From Mucilaginibacter terrae (GTDB taxonomy: Bacteria; Bacteroidota; Bacteroidia; Sphingobacteriales; Sphingobacteriaceae): a stretch of 64,000 bases of DNA. The stretch is taken from positions 1,922,001 to 1,986,000 of the forward strand of contig NZ_JAVLVU010000001.1 in the NCBI RefSeq assembly GCF_031951985.1, read 5' to 3'. Of the stretch, positions 53,963 to 62,206 are shown piece by piece (within the stretch, counting starts at the first letter, position 1; each line of letters opens with the position of its first letter). Under the pieces are notes generated by a model. The model had not been told where the DNA came from, searched no databases, and saw only the letters and a program-made list of their open reading frames with translations. A program made the translations under genes and the position numbers.

Positions 53963-54278
53963 TTCTTACAGATAGTTTTAAACTAACTCAAGCCGTCTTG
54001 CTTTTGCAGGACGGCTTTTTTATTGCCATTGAGCAACATTAGCCAGGGGAGCATTTCCCCACCAAACGGGTAAAGTTGGGGAAATATTAACCATCGTTTA
54101 ATACTCGCTGATTGTTATTTGAGGTTTTGGCACGAGGCAGAATGTGCGTTTTTGATAGCATGAAGACCGTTTTGTGTTGGATTGTTGTTTTTGTTTAGTT
54201 GATGGTATAACAGTTGCCTATTACTTATCAAACAACAACAAATTAAATTCAACAACTCATTAATACCCCCTGATCGAT
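53963..54278. other. Intergenic region of 316 bp
   Basis: It holds the metalloprotease terminator (53991-54022). The rest (54023-54278) is a leader with T/G-rich stretches (TTGTTGTTTTTG near 54185) and AACAACAACAAA just before the next gene. No gene and no clear TAnnTTTG element were seen. Confidence 0.5.
53991..54022 (+). terminator. Intrinsic terminator of the metalloprotease gene
   Basis: AGCCGTCTTG (53991-54000) pairs with CAGGACGGCT (54007-54016) with one wobble pair, loop CTTTTG, then TTTTTT. Confidence 0.88.
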
Positions 54279-55016
54279 ATGAAAACTAACTTTACCTTCG
54301 CCGCCATCATCCTTTTCGCTGCTGCTTTCTTTACCAGCTGCCAAACTCAAAATGTTGCTTCCCGCTTTACTTCTAAATACGCTAAAGCAAACGCAGGTAA
54401 AGTATACGCCCAGTCATCAGAAACCGTAGAGTTAGGTTATGCCATGTTAGCCTTAACCGATTTTGCTCAAAACGATACCAATATTGTTGATCATACCTCA
54501 GCTTACTATGCTGAGGTAATGAATAAGTTTTCTGCTTTAAAAAACTCAAAAGGTGTTCAGCAGTTAAATGCCCAGTTAAGCCGCAACCCATCTTTAGCTA
54601 AAAGCTATGTGGAAGGTTTATATGCTTTCCAGATGAATAACGGCCGTTTCGGTTTAAAGTCTGATTACCGCATAGACTTAAACAAAATTGACTTTAAACG
54701 TTACGGTGCTTTGTTAGAGAATTTCTACAAAGAAGCTGCTTTCCACAGCTTTTACATGCAGCACGAAGGTATGTACAATGAAATGGTTGCTAAAGCTAAT
54801 AACGAATTTACTTTAACCGCTGCTCAAAAAGCTGTTAATGCCCAAGGTTTTCACATCATTGTATCTCCTTTAGCTAAAGGCACTACTACTATGGCTATCA
54901 AAGGCCATGCTTATACCGAAGGTGTGATCTTTGCAGGTATCAAAGTTGAAAACAACAATGATAAACCAAATTATAACGCTGTATTAGCCACTAAAAACCG
55001 TATGGCTGCTGAGTAA
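54279..55016 (+). CDS. Uncharacterised lipoprotein
   Basis: 245 residues with a lipobox (LFAAAFFTSC, Cys at about residue 21). The mature part is mostly helical, with ETVELGYAMLALTDFAQNDT and YYAEVMNKFSALKNSKGVQQ near the front and a beta-hairpin end (HIIVSPLAKGTTTMAIKGHA). No family was recognised with confidence. Codon use is strikingly biased and regular (many TTA, GCT and AAA), as in highly expressed genes. A strong terminator follows. Confidence 0.75.
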   Translation: MKTNFTFAAIILFAAAFFTSCQTQNVASRFTSKYAKANAGKVYAQSSETVELGYAMLALTDFAQNDTNIVDHTSAYYAEVMNKFSALKNSKGVQQLNAQLSRNPSLAKSYVEGLYAFQMNNGRFGLKSDYRIDLNKIDFKRYGALLENFYKEAAFHSFYMQHEGMYNEMVAKANNEFTLTAAQKAVNAQGFHIIVSPLAKGTTTMAIKGHAYTEGVIFAGIKVENNNDKPNYNAVLATKNRMAAE

Positions 55017-55067
55017 TTACAGCCCAAGTTCCCCAAGCCCCTAATTAAGTTTTCATATGTAAGTGTT

Positions 55068-55101
55068 ACGGCCGCCTGAAGAATCAGGCGGCCGTTTTTT
55101 G
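55068..55101 (+). terminator. Intrinsic terminator of the lipoprotein gene
   Basis: Perfect 12-bp stem ACGGCCGCCTGA (55068-55079) and TCAGGCGGCCGT (55084-55095), loop AGAA, then TTTTTT. Confidence 0.92.
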
Positions 55102-55121
55102 TGATACAATCCTTTCTATCA

Positions 55122-55799
55122 TTAAATCGCCGGGCTCTCACTATACAGCTTCCACAACTCATCCAGCGTTTTGCCGGTTTGCTTTTTCCAGGTGTCGGCG
55201 GTGTAGGTATGGTCGCGCAGCTGCTTATCTAATTCTTTAACAATACCTTTCTTTTGCTTCTTTTCAAGCCATACTAAAAAACGAGCTGTTACGCGGTAGC
55301 TATTGGTATAGTTTTGTGTAGGTTTAAAATCGGGCAAAGCCCATTTAGCGGCGGCATTATTTACACCAAACTGGTTACGGGCATAATCGGCAATGCCTTC
55401 GGTAAGCCATCCGGGACCAACACTGTGCTTATAATCCTGCACTACATGCATACCCTCGTGGGTTACTACGTCAATATCTTCGGGGTGTTTTTTAAACCAA
55501 TCGGGGTTATAAACAATACGGCCATCGCCAGTGGCAGCAACGCCTTTGTAAGCCGTATCCACTACAAAAGCAACAGTTTTCGAAGCAGCTTTATTATACT
55601 CTTTGGCTAATTTGGGGTAAACGTTAAAAAAGGTTTCTACCAAGCGTCTTTCAATACCAGGGTCAAGGGTGGGGTCGTTACTGGTGTAAGTGAGTGTATA
55701 GCCTTTACGCTCGTATTTGTTAGGCTCCTGCGCATTTGCATGATTAAAACCGAGTAGCGAAACACCAGCTACTGATAAAATTCGGGTCACGTTTTTCAT
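55122..55799 (-). CDS. Basic secretory protein family (plant BSP-like) putative metallopeptidase
   Basis: 225 residues from ATG at 55799; the open frame extends to 55874 but the added residues do not look native. The signal peptide ends NANAQ (about residue 24). The mature protein holds the HExxH-type motif VVTHEGMHVVQDYKH (His114, Glu115, His118), followed by GPGWLTEGIADYARNQFGVN with a likely third ligand Glu. This matches the basic secretory protein family, thought to be zinc peptidases and known from plant defence. It is divergent from the M20 gene, with a shared promoter region. Confidence 0.88.
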   Translation of the reverse strand: MKNVTRILSVAGVSLLGFNHANAQEPNKYERKGYTLTYTSNDPTLDPGIERRLVETFFNVYPKLAKEYNKAASKTVAFVVDTAYKGVAATGDGRIVYNPDWFKKHPEDIDVVTHEGMHVVQDYKHSVGPGWLTEGIADYARNQFGVNNAAAKWALPDFKPTQNYTNSYRVTARFLVWLEKKQKKGIVKELDKQLRDHTYTADTWKKQTGKTLDELWKLYSESPAI

Positions 55800-55823
55800 A
55801 TGGCAATGTACAATAGCTATTAA

Positions 55824-55853
55824 TTTGTAGTATGTAAAAATCATATACATTTG
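55824..55853 (+). promoter_or_regulatory. Promoter of the M20 deacylase gene
   Basis: TTTG (55824-55827), an 18-nt spacer and TACATTTG (55846-55853) match the Bacteroidota -33/-7 pattern fully. It predicts a leader of about 35 nt before the ATG at 55893. Confidence 0.6.
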
Positions 55854-55892
55854 TATAAAATATTTAGGTGGCAATGTGCCCCAAATAACCCT

Positions 55893-56957
55893 ATGATCAA
55901 TACCGAAACATTATATAATGATGCTGTTCAACTGCTAAAACAACTGATTTCTACACAGTCGTTTAGCCGCGAGGAAGATAAAACCGCCGATATAATTGAG
56001 GCCTTTTATAAAGAGCGCAACATCAGCAACCAACGTAAGCTCAATAACGTATGGGCTTACAATAAACATTTCTACCCGGCCAAGCCTACCATCCTGCTCA
56101 ATTCGCATCACGATACGGTAAAACCCAACTCGGGGTACACCCGTAACCCGCTCGAACCAACTGTTGAGGGTGGTAAACTATACGGGCTGGGCAGTAACGA
56201 TGCCGGCGGATGTTTGGTATCGCTCATGGCAGTGTTCCTGTATTTTTATGAGCGTACCGATCTTAAATATAACTTTTGCATTGCCACCACAGCCGAAGAA
56301 GAAGTATCGGGCACTAATGGTTTAGAGCTGGTTATCCCCGATTTAGGTCCACTGGATTTTGCCATTGTGGGCGAGCCTACGCTTATGCAGTTAGCCATAG
56401 CCGAACGCGGCCTGATGGTGTTGGACTGTACCACCCACGGCAAAGCAGGCCACGCCGCCCGCGAAGAAGGTGAGAATGCCATTTATAAAGCCCTGGCCGA
56501 TATTGAATGGTTCCGCAACTACCGTTTTACAGAGGAATCGGAATTATTCGGGCCTATCAAAATGTCGGTTACTATCATTAATGCAGGTTCGCAGCACAAC
56601 GTAGTGCCTGCTACCTGTACCTTTACGGTTGATGTGCGGGTAACTGATGCTTACCGTAACGAGGAAGTGCTCAACATTATCCGCCAGCAGGTAAGCTGCG
56701 ACGTGGTACCACGTTCTATCAGGCTTAAACCTTCATCCATCGATAAAAACCATCCTATTGTGCAAGCCGGTATTGCTTTAGGTAGAACTACTTACGGCTC
56801 GCCCACCACGTCTGACCAGGCTTTGCTCGATATACCTTCGCTCAAAATGGGTCCGGGTGATTCGGCACGTTCGCATACGGCCGATGAGTTTATTTATCTT
56901 AACGAAATTAAAGAAGGCATCGAGCTTTACATCAAACTACTCGAAGCTATAGTTTAA
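55893..56957 (+). CDS. M20 family metallo-deacylase (ArgE/acetylornithine deacetylase-like)
   Basis: 354 residues from ATG at 55893 (MINTETLYNDAVQLLKQLIS). The catalytic core has NSHHDTV (metal His and Asp), GLGSNDAGG (bridging Asp), TAEEEVSGTNGLE (general base and metal Glu) and DFAIVGEPT. The short length and sequence fit the ArgE-like enzymes of Bacteroidota, which release ornithine from its N-acyl form in arginine synthesis. That fits with argH in the same window, but the acyl group (acetyl or succinyl) is not shown. The next gene starts 9 bp downstream. Confidence 0.85.
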   Translation: MINTETLYNDAVQLLKQLISTQSFSREEDKTADIIEAFYKERNISNQRKLNNVWAYNKHFYPAKPTILLNSHHDTVKPNSGYTRNPLEPTVEGGKLYGLGSNDAGGCLVSLMAVFLYFYERTDLKYNFCIATTAEEEVSGTNGLELVIPDLGPLDFAIVGEPTLMQLAIAERGLMVLDCTTHGKAGHAAREEGENAIYKALADIEWFRNYRFTEESELFGPIKMSVTIINAGSQHNVVPATCTFTVDVRVTDAYRNEEVLNIIRQQVSCDVVPRSIRLKPSSIDKNHPIVQAGIALGRTTYGSPTTSDQALLDIPSLKMGPGDSARSHTADEFIYLNEIKEGIELYIKLLEAIV

Positions 56958-56966
56958 GCACATATT

Positions 56967-57884
56967 ATGGAATTTGGCAAAGTACCCGCGCCCGAGCTTA
57001 GTGTTATTGATTATGCTTTACCACCTGATATGCCTGTCACATCGGCTTCGCTGCAAAAAACAGCTCATACCAGTCAATTTAAAGTACATGTAGGCTGCGC
57101 CAGCTGGGCACAAAAGGTTTGGAAAGGCAACCTGTATCCGCCCAAAACTAAGGATGCCGACTTTTTGCAGGAGTACGTTAAGCACTTTAATATGATAGAG
57201 CTTAATACCACGCATTACCGCATGTACGATGCTGAAGCCATACGCAAGTGGAAAGAAAAAGCATCCGGCAATCCCGATTTCAAATTTTGCCCTAAGTTTA
57301 ACCAACTCATCAGCCACATTAAACGCCTCAAGGGTGCCGATGAACTGACCACCGACTTTTTAGAAAGCATGCTGGCTTTTGAAGATAAGCTGGGTCCTCT
57401 GTTTTTGCAGCTGAACGATAATTTCACGCCCAAAGACTTTCCCGTCCTAAAAGCCTACCTTGAAAGTTTGCCGCGCGATTTAGAAATTTCCCTGGAGCTG
57501 CGTCACCGCGATTGGTTTGGTGTACCGCAAAACCGGGATGTTATTTTTGAGCTGATGCATAAACTGGGTATAGGCGCTATTATAACCGATACAGCCGGCC
57601 GCCGTGATGTAGTGCATATGGGCTTACCCACTTCCAGCCTGTTTTTACGATTTGTGGGTAACGCCCTCCACCCTACCGACTATGTGCGCATTGAAAGCTG
57701 GATCGAGCGCATTAAAGAATGGCGCAAAAAAGGATTACAGTCGGTATATTTAGGCATGCACCAGTCCGACGAGTTAGCCTCGCCGGTACTGTGCGATTAC
57801 TTTATTGAGCGCATTAATAAGGAACTGGATTTGAACGTACCACGCCCCTTTTTAACGCCCCCAACACAAAACACCTTGTTTTAA
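56967..57884 (+). CDS. DUF72 family TIM-barrel protein
   Basis: 305 residues. KVHVGCASWAQKVWKGNLYPP and FNMIELNTTHYRMYDAEAI, then FKFCPKFNQLISHIKRL and LFLQLNDNFTPKDF, form the DUF72 (YecE-like) pattern. Its function is unknown; the fold is close to that of xylose isomerase-like barrels. It follows the M20 gene by 9 bp (operon). Its stop overlaps the stop of the convergent YitT gene in the sequence TTAA. Confidence 0.9.
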   Translation: MEFGKVPAPELSVIDYALPPDMPVTSASLQKTAHTSQFKVHVGCASWAQKVWKGNLYPPKTKDADFLQEYVKHFNMIELNTTHYRMYDAEAIRKWKEKASGNPDFKFCPKFNQLISHIKRLKGADELTTDFLESMLAFEDKLGPLFLQLNDNFTPKDFPVLKAYLESLPRDLEISLELRHRDWFGVPQNRDVIFELMHKLGIGAIITDTAGRRDVVHMGLPTSSLFLRFVGNALHPTDYVRIESWIERIKEWRKKGLQSVYLGMHQSDELASPVLCDYFIERINKELDLNVPRPFLTPPTQNTLF

Positions 57885-58747
57885 TGCAAAGCTTTACGCT
57901 TCATTAAGCCACCGGTAGTATCATCAATACTATGCTGAATAATAAACGCAGCAGGGTCGATCTTCAAAATACGCTCTTTTAGCGCCGGAACCTCGAGGCG
58001 GGTTACTACGGTGAAAATAATATCACGGGGATCGTTAATATGGCCGTCTTTACCATAGCCGCTTTTGCCTTGGTAAATAGTAACACCACGGCCCAGCTGC
58101 ATGGTTATTACCTTGCGCATAACTTCACTTTTAGCCGATATTACCGTGATACCTGTATATTGCTCAATACCGTTAAGAATGAGGTCGATCATTTTAGAAG
58201 CAGCAATGTATGTAAGAATGGAATACATGGCCGATTCAATACCTAAAAAATAAGCAGCCGTAGCAAAAATCACGATATTTAGGATAAGTACGATATCGCT
58301 TATTTTAAGTAATTGTGCTTTCTTGCTTAGTAACAGCGCCGCAATTTCGGTACCGTCTAACACTGCACCGCCACGCATGGCAAAGCCAATACCTACACCA
58401 ATAAAAAATCCGCCAAATACAGCGGTAAGTAATTTGTCGGGGGTAATATCCGGAAAGTGTAGAAATGCTACACACAACGCCAATCCAACTATACCAAACA
58501 AACTTTTTATAGCAAACATGTTGCCCAAGCGTTTGTAGCCCAGTATTAAAAAAGGGATATTAAGTAAAACGATATAGATGGCAATTGAGGTATTTGTGAT
58601 GTTACCAATGAGCATGGATATACCGGTTACCCCTCCATCAATGAAATGGCTCGATAGCAAAAAGCCTTTGAGGCCTAATGCTGCCGAAAGTATTCCTAAA
58701 ACAATTAATAACCAGTCAATAGCGATCTTCTCTTTAGTAACTTTCAT
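57881..58747 (-). CDS. YitT family membrane protein
   Basis: 288 residues. Five or six membrane helices (DUF161 repeats) with FIDGGVTGISMLIG at the front and GGAVLDGTEIAALLLSKK in the middle, then a soluble C-terminal DUF2179 domain (VTIYQGKSGYGKDGHI, VVTRLEVPALKERILKID). The family is proposed to be transporters, but the substrate is unknown. It ends by 4-bp overlap with the convergent DUF72 gene. Confidence 0.9.
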   Translation of the reverse strand: MKVTKEKIAIDWLLIVLGILSAALGLKGFLLSSHFIDGGVTGISMLIGNITNTSIAIYIVLLNIPFLILGYKRLGNMFAIKSLFGIVGLALCVAFLHFPDITPDKLLTAVFGGFFIGVGIGFAMRGGAVLDGTEIAALLLSKKAQLLKISDIVLILNIVIFATAAYFLGIESAMYSILTYIAASKMIDLILNGIEQYTGITVISAKSEVMRKVITMQLGRGVTIYQGKSGYGKDGHINDPRDIIFTVVTRLEVPALKERILKIDPAAFIIQHSIDDTTGGLMKRKALH

Positions 58748-58859
58748 AGTATAAATTTGGTAGATAGTGCCTATATTTATAGTACAAATACAAGCTGTTT
58801 AACACAAGGTTTGGCCGTAAGATACAAATTAGGGCTTAATTTTTGATTAGAAACTGAGT

Positions 58860-59234
58860 ATGGACGCCAAACAGAAGACGATTTTGATTGCCGACGATGA
58901 TAGGGCTATTGTTGATTCTATAACAGCAATACTCGACCATTCGGGCTACGAAGTTTTGAAAGTACTCGACGGGACATCGGTAATGCAAGCGGTAAAAGCA
59001 CAACCAGACCTTATTTTGCTTGATATACAAATGCCCGGGCACGACGGGCAAACCGTTTGCAAACAATTAAAACGCCAGGCTTCTACCAAAGATATTCCCA
59101 TCATCATGGTATCGGCCAGTATGGATGTGCAACGTAAAGCCACCGAAGCCGGAGCCGACGATTACCTTGCCAAGCCCTTTGATATGCACACCTTACAACA
59201 AAAGGTGTTTAATTTACTGAACAGGCAGTTTTAA
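58860..59234 (+). CDS. Stand-alone response regulator receiver
   Basis: 124 residues, a complete CheY-like receiver: Asp12-14 (IADDDRA), phospho-acceptor Asp55 (LILLDIQMPGHDG), the switch Ser (MVSAS) and Lys105 (LAKPFD). No output domain, and no kinase gene adjacent. It is the third orphan receiver in the window and the most canonical. The partner kinase must be elsewhere. Confidence 0.92.
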   Translation: MDAKQKTILIADDDRAIVDSITAILDHSGYEVLKVLDGTSVMQAVKAQPDLILLDIQMPGHDGQTVCKQLKRQASTKDIPIIMVSASMDVQRKATEAGADDYLAKPFDMHTLQQKVFNLLNRQF

Positions 59235-59380
59235 ATGTAATGAATAGTTATTGAGTTATTAGTTACTACCCTATTAATTATTAAAATTCCGGTTCAGATA
59301 ACCTTACCACGTCACATTTATATCGCTCATTACCAATAAGCCTGATATAATTCCTATCTTGCAAAATTATATAAGATAGA

Positions 59381-60637
59381 GTGACTTTTAAGGATTTCAA
59401 TTTCAACGAGCAGCTAACCGAGGGCCTGCTCAGCATGGGTTACAAAACCCCCACCGCAATACAGCAAATGGCCATACCTGTTGTTATGGAAGGCAAAGAC
59501 GTAATTGCTTGTGCCCAAACCGGAACTGGTAAAACAGCATCGTATTTATTACCTGTACTTAACTTAATTGGCGAGCACCCTAAGCATCAAATTAGTGCAT
59601 TAATATTGGCTCCTACCCGTGAATTAGCCCAACAAATAGATCAACAGGTTGAAGGTTTGGCTTATTTTACCGAAATAAGCTCTCAGGCTGTTTACGGTGG
59701 CGGTGATGGCATAGCATACGAGCAACAACGCCGCGGTATTGACAACAAAGTTGATATATTAATTGCCACGCCTGGTCGTCTTTTGTCGTTCCTGTCTTCA
59801 GGTTCATTAAAGCTCAATCACTTACAGTACTTAATATTAGATGAGGCCGACCGCATGCTGGATATGGGCTTTCACGAAGATATAATGCGTATTATTAGCC
59901 ACATACCAACCAAACGGCAAACGTTGCTGTTTTCGGCAACCATGCCGGGTAAGATCAGGCAGTTGGCGCGTACCATTTTAAAAGATCCTGAGCAAATAAA
60001 CATCGCCATATCGCAACCGGCATCGGGCATTAACCAGCAAATTTACAAGGTGCACGATGAGCAAAAGGTTAAGCTTTTAACTGGTATTCTAAAAAGCGGC
60101 ACATACAACAGCATCATCATATTTTCATCAACCAAAGACCGCGTAAAGCAACTCAATAAGGATTTAAAAGCTGCGGGCTTAAAAGTTGATGCATTCCACT
60201 CCGACATTAAACAAAATGAACGCGAAGACATATTGCTGGAGTTTAAGAACAAGAAACTCCCCATTATTATAGGTACAGATGCGCTGTCGCGTGGTATTGA
60301 CGTAGAAGGGATTGACCTGGTTATAAACTACGACGTACCACCCGACCCCGAAGATTACATACACCGCATTGGTCGTACCGCACGCGCAGCCACCAATGGC
60401 ACAGCCATAACTTTTGTAAACCAACGCGATTACCGCAGATTTCAAAGCATACAACAGCTCATTGACCGCGAAATTGAAGAAATTGCCCTCCCGGCAGAAT
60501 TAGGTGAAGCACCCAAATTTAAACCCGAAGCCAACAACCGTCCACGCAATAGCCGCGGTCGTGGCAATAACCGTGGTGGCAAAGGCGGCAACCGCAAACC
60601 CGGCGGCGGTCCTAAACAACAAGCTAAGGGGCAATAA
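59381..60637 (+). CDS. DEAD-box RNA helicase (RhlE-like)
   Basis: 418 residues, GTG start at 59381 (family members begin MTFKDF-like, and no ATG is nearby). Motifs in order are the Q-motif region GYKTPTAIQQMAIP, Walker A AQTGTGKTA, PTRELAQQ, TPGRLL, DEAD-type VLDEADRML (LILDEADRMLDMGF), SAT (FSATMPG), and the helicase C motifs DALSRGIDVEGIDLVINYD and HRIGRTARA. The C-terminal tail (from residue about 375) is rich in Arg, Gly and Asn (RGRGNNRGGKGGNRKPGGG) and should bind RNA non-specifically. The role is likely mRNA decay or ribosome assembly. Confidence 0.93.
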   Translation: MTFKDFNFNEQLTEGLLSMGYKTPTAIQQMAIPVVMEGKDVIACAQTGTGKTASYLLPVLNLIGEHPKHQISALILAPTRELAQQIDQQVEGLAYFTEISSQAVYGGGDGIAYEQQRRGIDNKVDILIATPGRLLSFLSSGSLKLNHLQYLILDEADRMLDMGFHEDIMRIISHIPTKRQTLLFSATMPGKIRQLARTILKDPEQINIAISQPASGINQQIYKVHDEQKVKLLTGILKSGTYNSIIIFSSTKDRVKQLNKDLKAAGLKVDAFHSDIKQNEREDILLEFKNKKLPIIIGTDALSRGIDVEGIDLVINYDVPPDPEDYIHRIGRTARAATNGTAITFVNQRDYRRFQSIQQLIDREIEEIALPAELGEAPKFKPEANNRPRNSRGRGNNRGGKGGNRKPGGGPKQQAKGQ

Positions 60638-60678
60638 TCTGCTTAGGCATCAATTGGACTTTTTCTTTAAATTGCATT

Positions 60679-60913
60679 ATGGAAAAATTGGGTACAGTAG
60701 ACAAGCTTTTAGCCAATATCAACAACATACACGAGTTAGGACGGCAACGTGCATTTGAGTTGGGTAATCCGTTTTACGCTAAATATAAGGGTGATGGCGA
60801 GTACTACACCAAAGAAATGCCAACAGGTGAGCTATCTTGTGAAGGTGGAAATTGTTACTGATGAAAATGATATAGCTGTAGAAATTAAGGACACTATTTT
60901 TAAACAACTCTAA
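60679..60913 (+). pseudogene. Small gene with a 1-nt frameshift, unknown function
   Basis: From ATG 60679 the frame gives MEKLGTVDKLLANINNIHEL and on to EYYTKEMPTGELS, then ends early at 60861. Removing one T at 60837-60838 gives ELSVKVEIVTDENDIAVEIK, then DTIFKQL and a stop at 60911-60913, a 77-residue product with a natural acidic/hydrophobic pattern. No family recognised. It starts 41 bp after the helicase gene and ends 9 bp before the convergent pectate lyase gene. Confidence 0.55.
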
Positions 60914-60922
60914 GAGCTCATA

Positions 60923-62080
60923 TCAATCTCCTATTCCCCATTTCTTAGCCCAGGCCGGATACTTATTAATCACCTTTTGAGGGCTGTAAGTGTACCAGGC
61001 ATAACCCGAACGGCGTTCGCGAGCTACTTCGGCTAAAGAGTATACCACTTTGCTGTCGCGGTTACAAAACATAGGGCGATGGGTTGCCAGCTCATAATAG
61101 CGTGTCCATATGGGTGGCGCGTTTGGGTCTTGTACCACAACTTTGTCGCTATGCGAAACCGTGTATTGGCTGGTATCGGGCGCCGCCTGAATGTCTTTTA
61201 CCCTAATGCCCTGAATAGCCGATGTCTTAAACCATTTTACCGCCTGCTGCACCGCATTTATAACCTGTGGCGAAGGATTATCCAAACTCATCAATAACTG
61301 TACAATTCCCACACTTTCTGCATTACAAATGGATGGCGGCTCGAATGCACGTGCCCAGGCCGGTTGCAAAGTAAACTCGTCGTGCTGCTGGCACCAGGCG
61401 GTTAGGCCGCTTTTATCTTTAATTTGCGTGTTAAGTATGCATTCAATCCCTTTATTAAAGGCTTTAGACACTTTTGCACGTAAATCATCGCTTAAAAAAG
61501 CGTAAACAGGAGCGTTATCTTTTACATCACCCAGCACCTCCATAATTCCAACAAAAGCATCATCATTGTAAGTAATATGCCGGCTGTACCCTTTTTCTAA
61601 TGGATAATATTGCGGCCAGCCTCCGTTGCTGTATTGCGCTTCGAGGATATACTTAATTCCCTTTATGGCTGCATCACTAAACCGTTGAGCATGGGTAACA
61701 TTATAAATTTTGGCCAAAAATGCCACGTGGGTATAGCTGGTGCTGTTATCAAAGGTGGTATTGAGGTTGCCTTTATCATTAATGAGGCTGTCTTTTTGGT
61801 CGGGCGTGAGTATGGCGGTAACATCATAGTTTTTGGGCCAGCCACCGTTTTTCTTTTGGTAGAGTAAGATGTTATCGCCAATGGCTTCCAAATCATCAGC
61901 TTTGTAGCGGGGCTGGTTCTTTTGGGGGTTGATGACGTTGTGCTTGTCTTTAATACCGTACCAATGCGACGCACTGCTCGCAAAAATACTAAGGCTGATG
62001 TCGTGCCCGGCGGGTTTATCTTGCGCACAAACTTGCTGTATGCCCAGGGCAAGCAGTATAATAGGTAATAACTGTTTCAT
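60923..62080 (-). CDS. Pectate lyase, PL10 family
   Basis: 385 residues with a signal peptide (LLPIILLALGIQQVCAQ). The PL10 fold of helical toroid type is visible: NILLYQKKNGGWPKNYD, STTDNG-like NTTFDNSTSYTHVAFLAKIY, EAQYSNGGWPQYYPLEKGYS, ITYNDDAFVGIMEVLG and the segment AWCQQHDEFTLQPAWARAFE with EPPSICNAES. It cleaves polygalacturonate by beta-elimination. Unlike many pectinase genes it is not in a polysaccharide utilisation locus here (no SusC/SusD nearby). Confidence 0.92.
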   Translation of the reverse strand: MKQLLPIILLALGIQQVCAQDKPAGHDISLSIFASSASHWYGIKDKHNVINPQKNQPRYKADDLEAIGDNILLYQKKNGGWPKNYDVTAILTPDQKDSLINDKGNLNTTFDNSTSYTHVAFLAKIYNVTHAQRFSDAAIKGIKYILEAQYSNGGWPQYYPLEKGYSRHITYNDDAFVGIMEVLGDVKDNAPVYAFLSDDLRAKVSKAFNKGIECILNTQIKDKSGLTAWCQQHDEFTLQPAWARAFEPPSICNAESVGIVQLLMSLDNPSPQVINAVQQAVKWFKTSAIQGIRVKDIQAAPDTSQYTVSHSDKVVVQDPNAPPIWTRYYELATHRPMFCNRDSKVVYSLAEVARERRSGYAWYTYSPQKVINKYPAWAKKWGIGD

Positions 62081-62206
62081 AATTGGTTATGATAAAGTTA
62101 GGCATTAATCATTGGCATAGGCAACCGCACGCCAGCTGTGTAACAGCAATTTTGTGTAACAACAGCGTGACTTTCAGTTCATACGCCCTTTACTTATATT
62201 GGCTGT

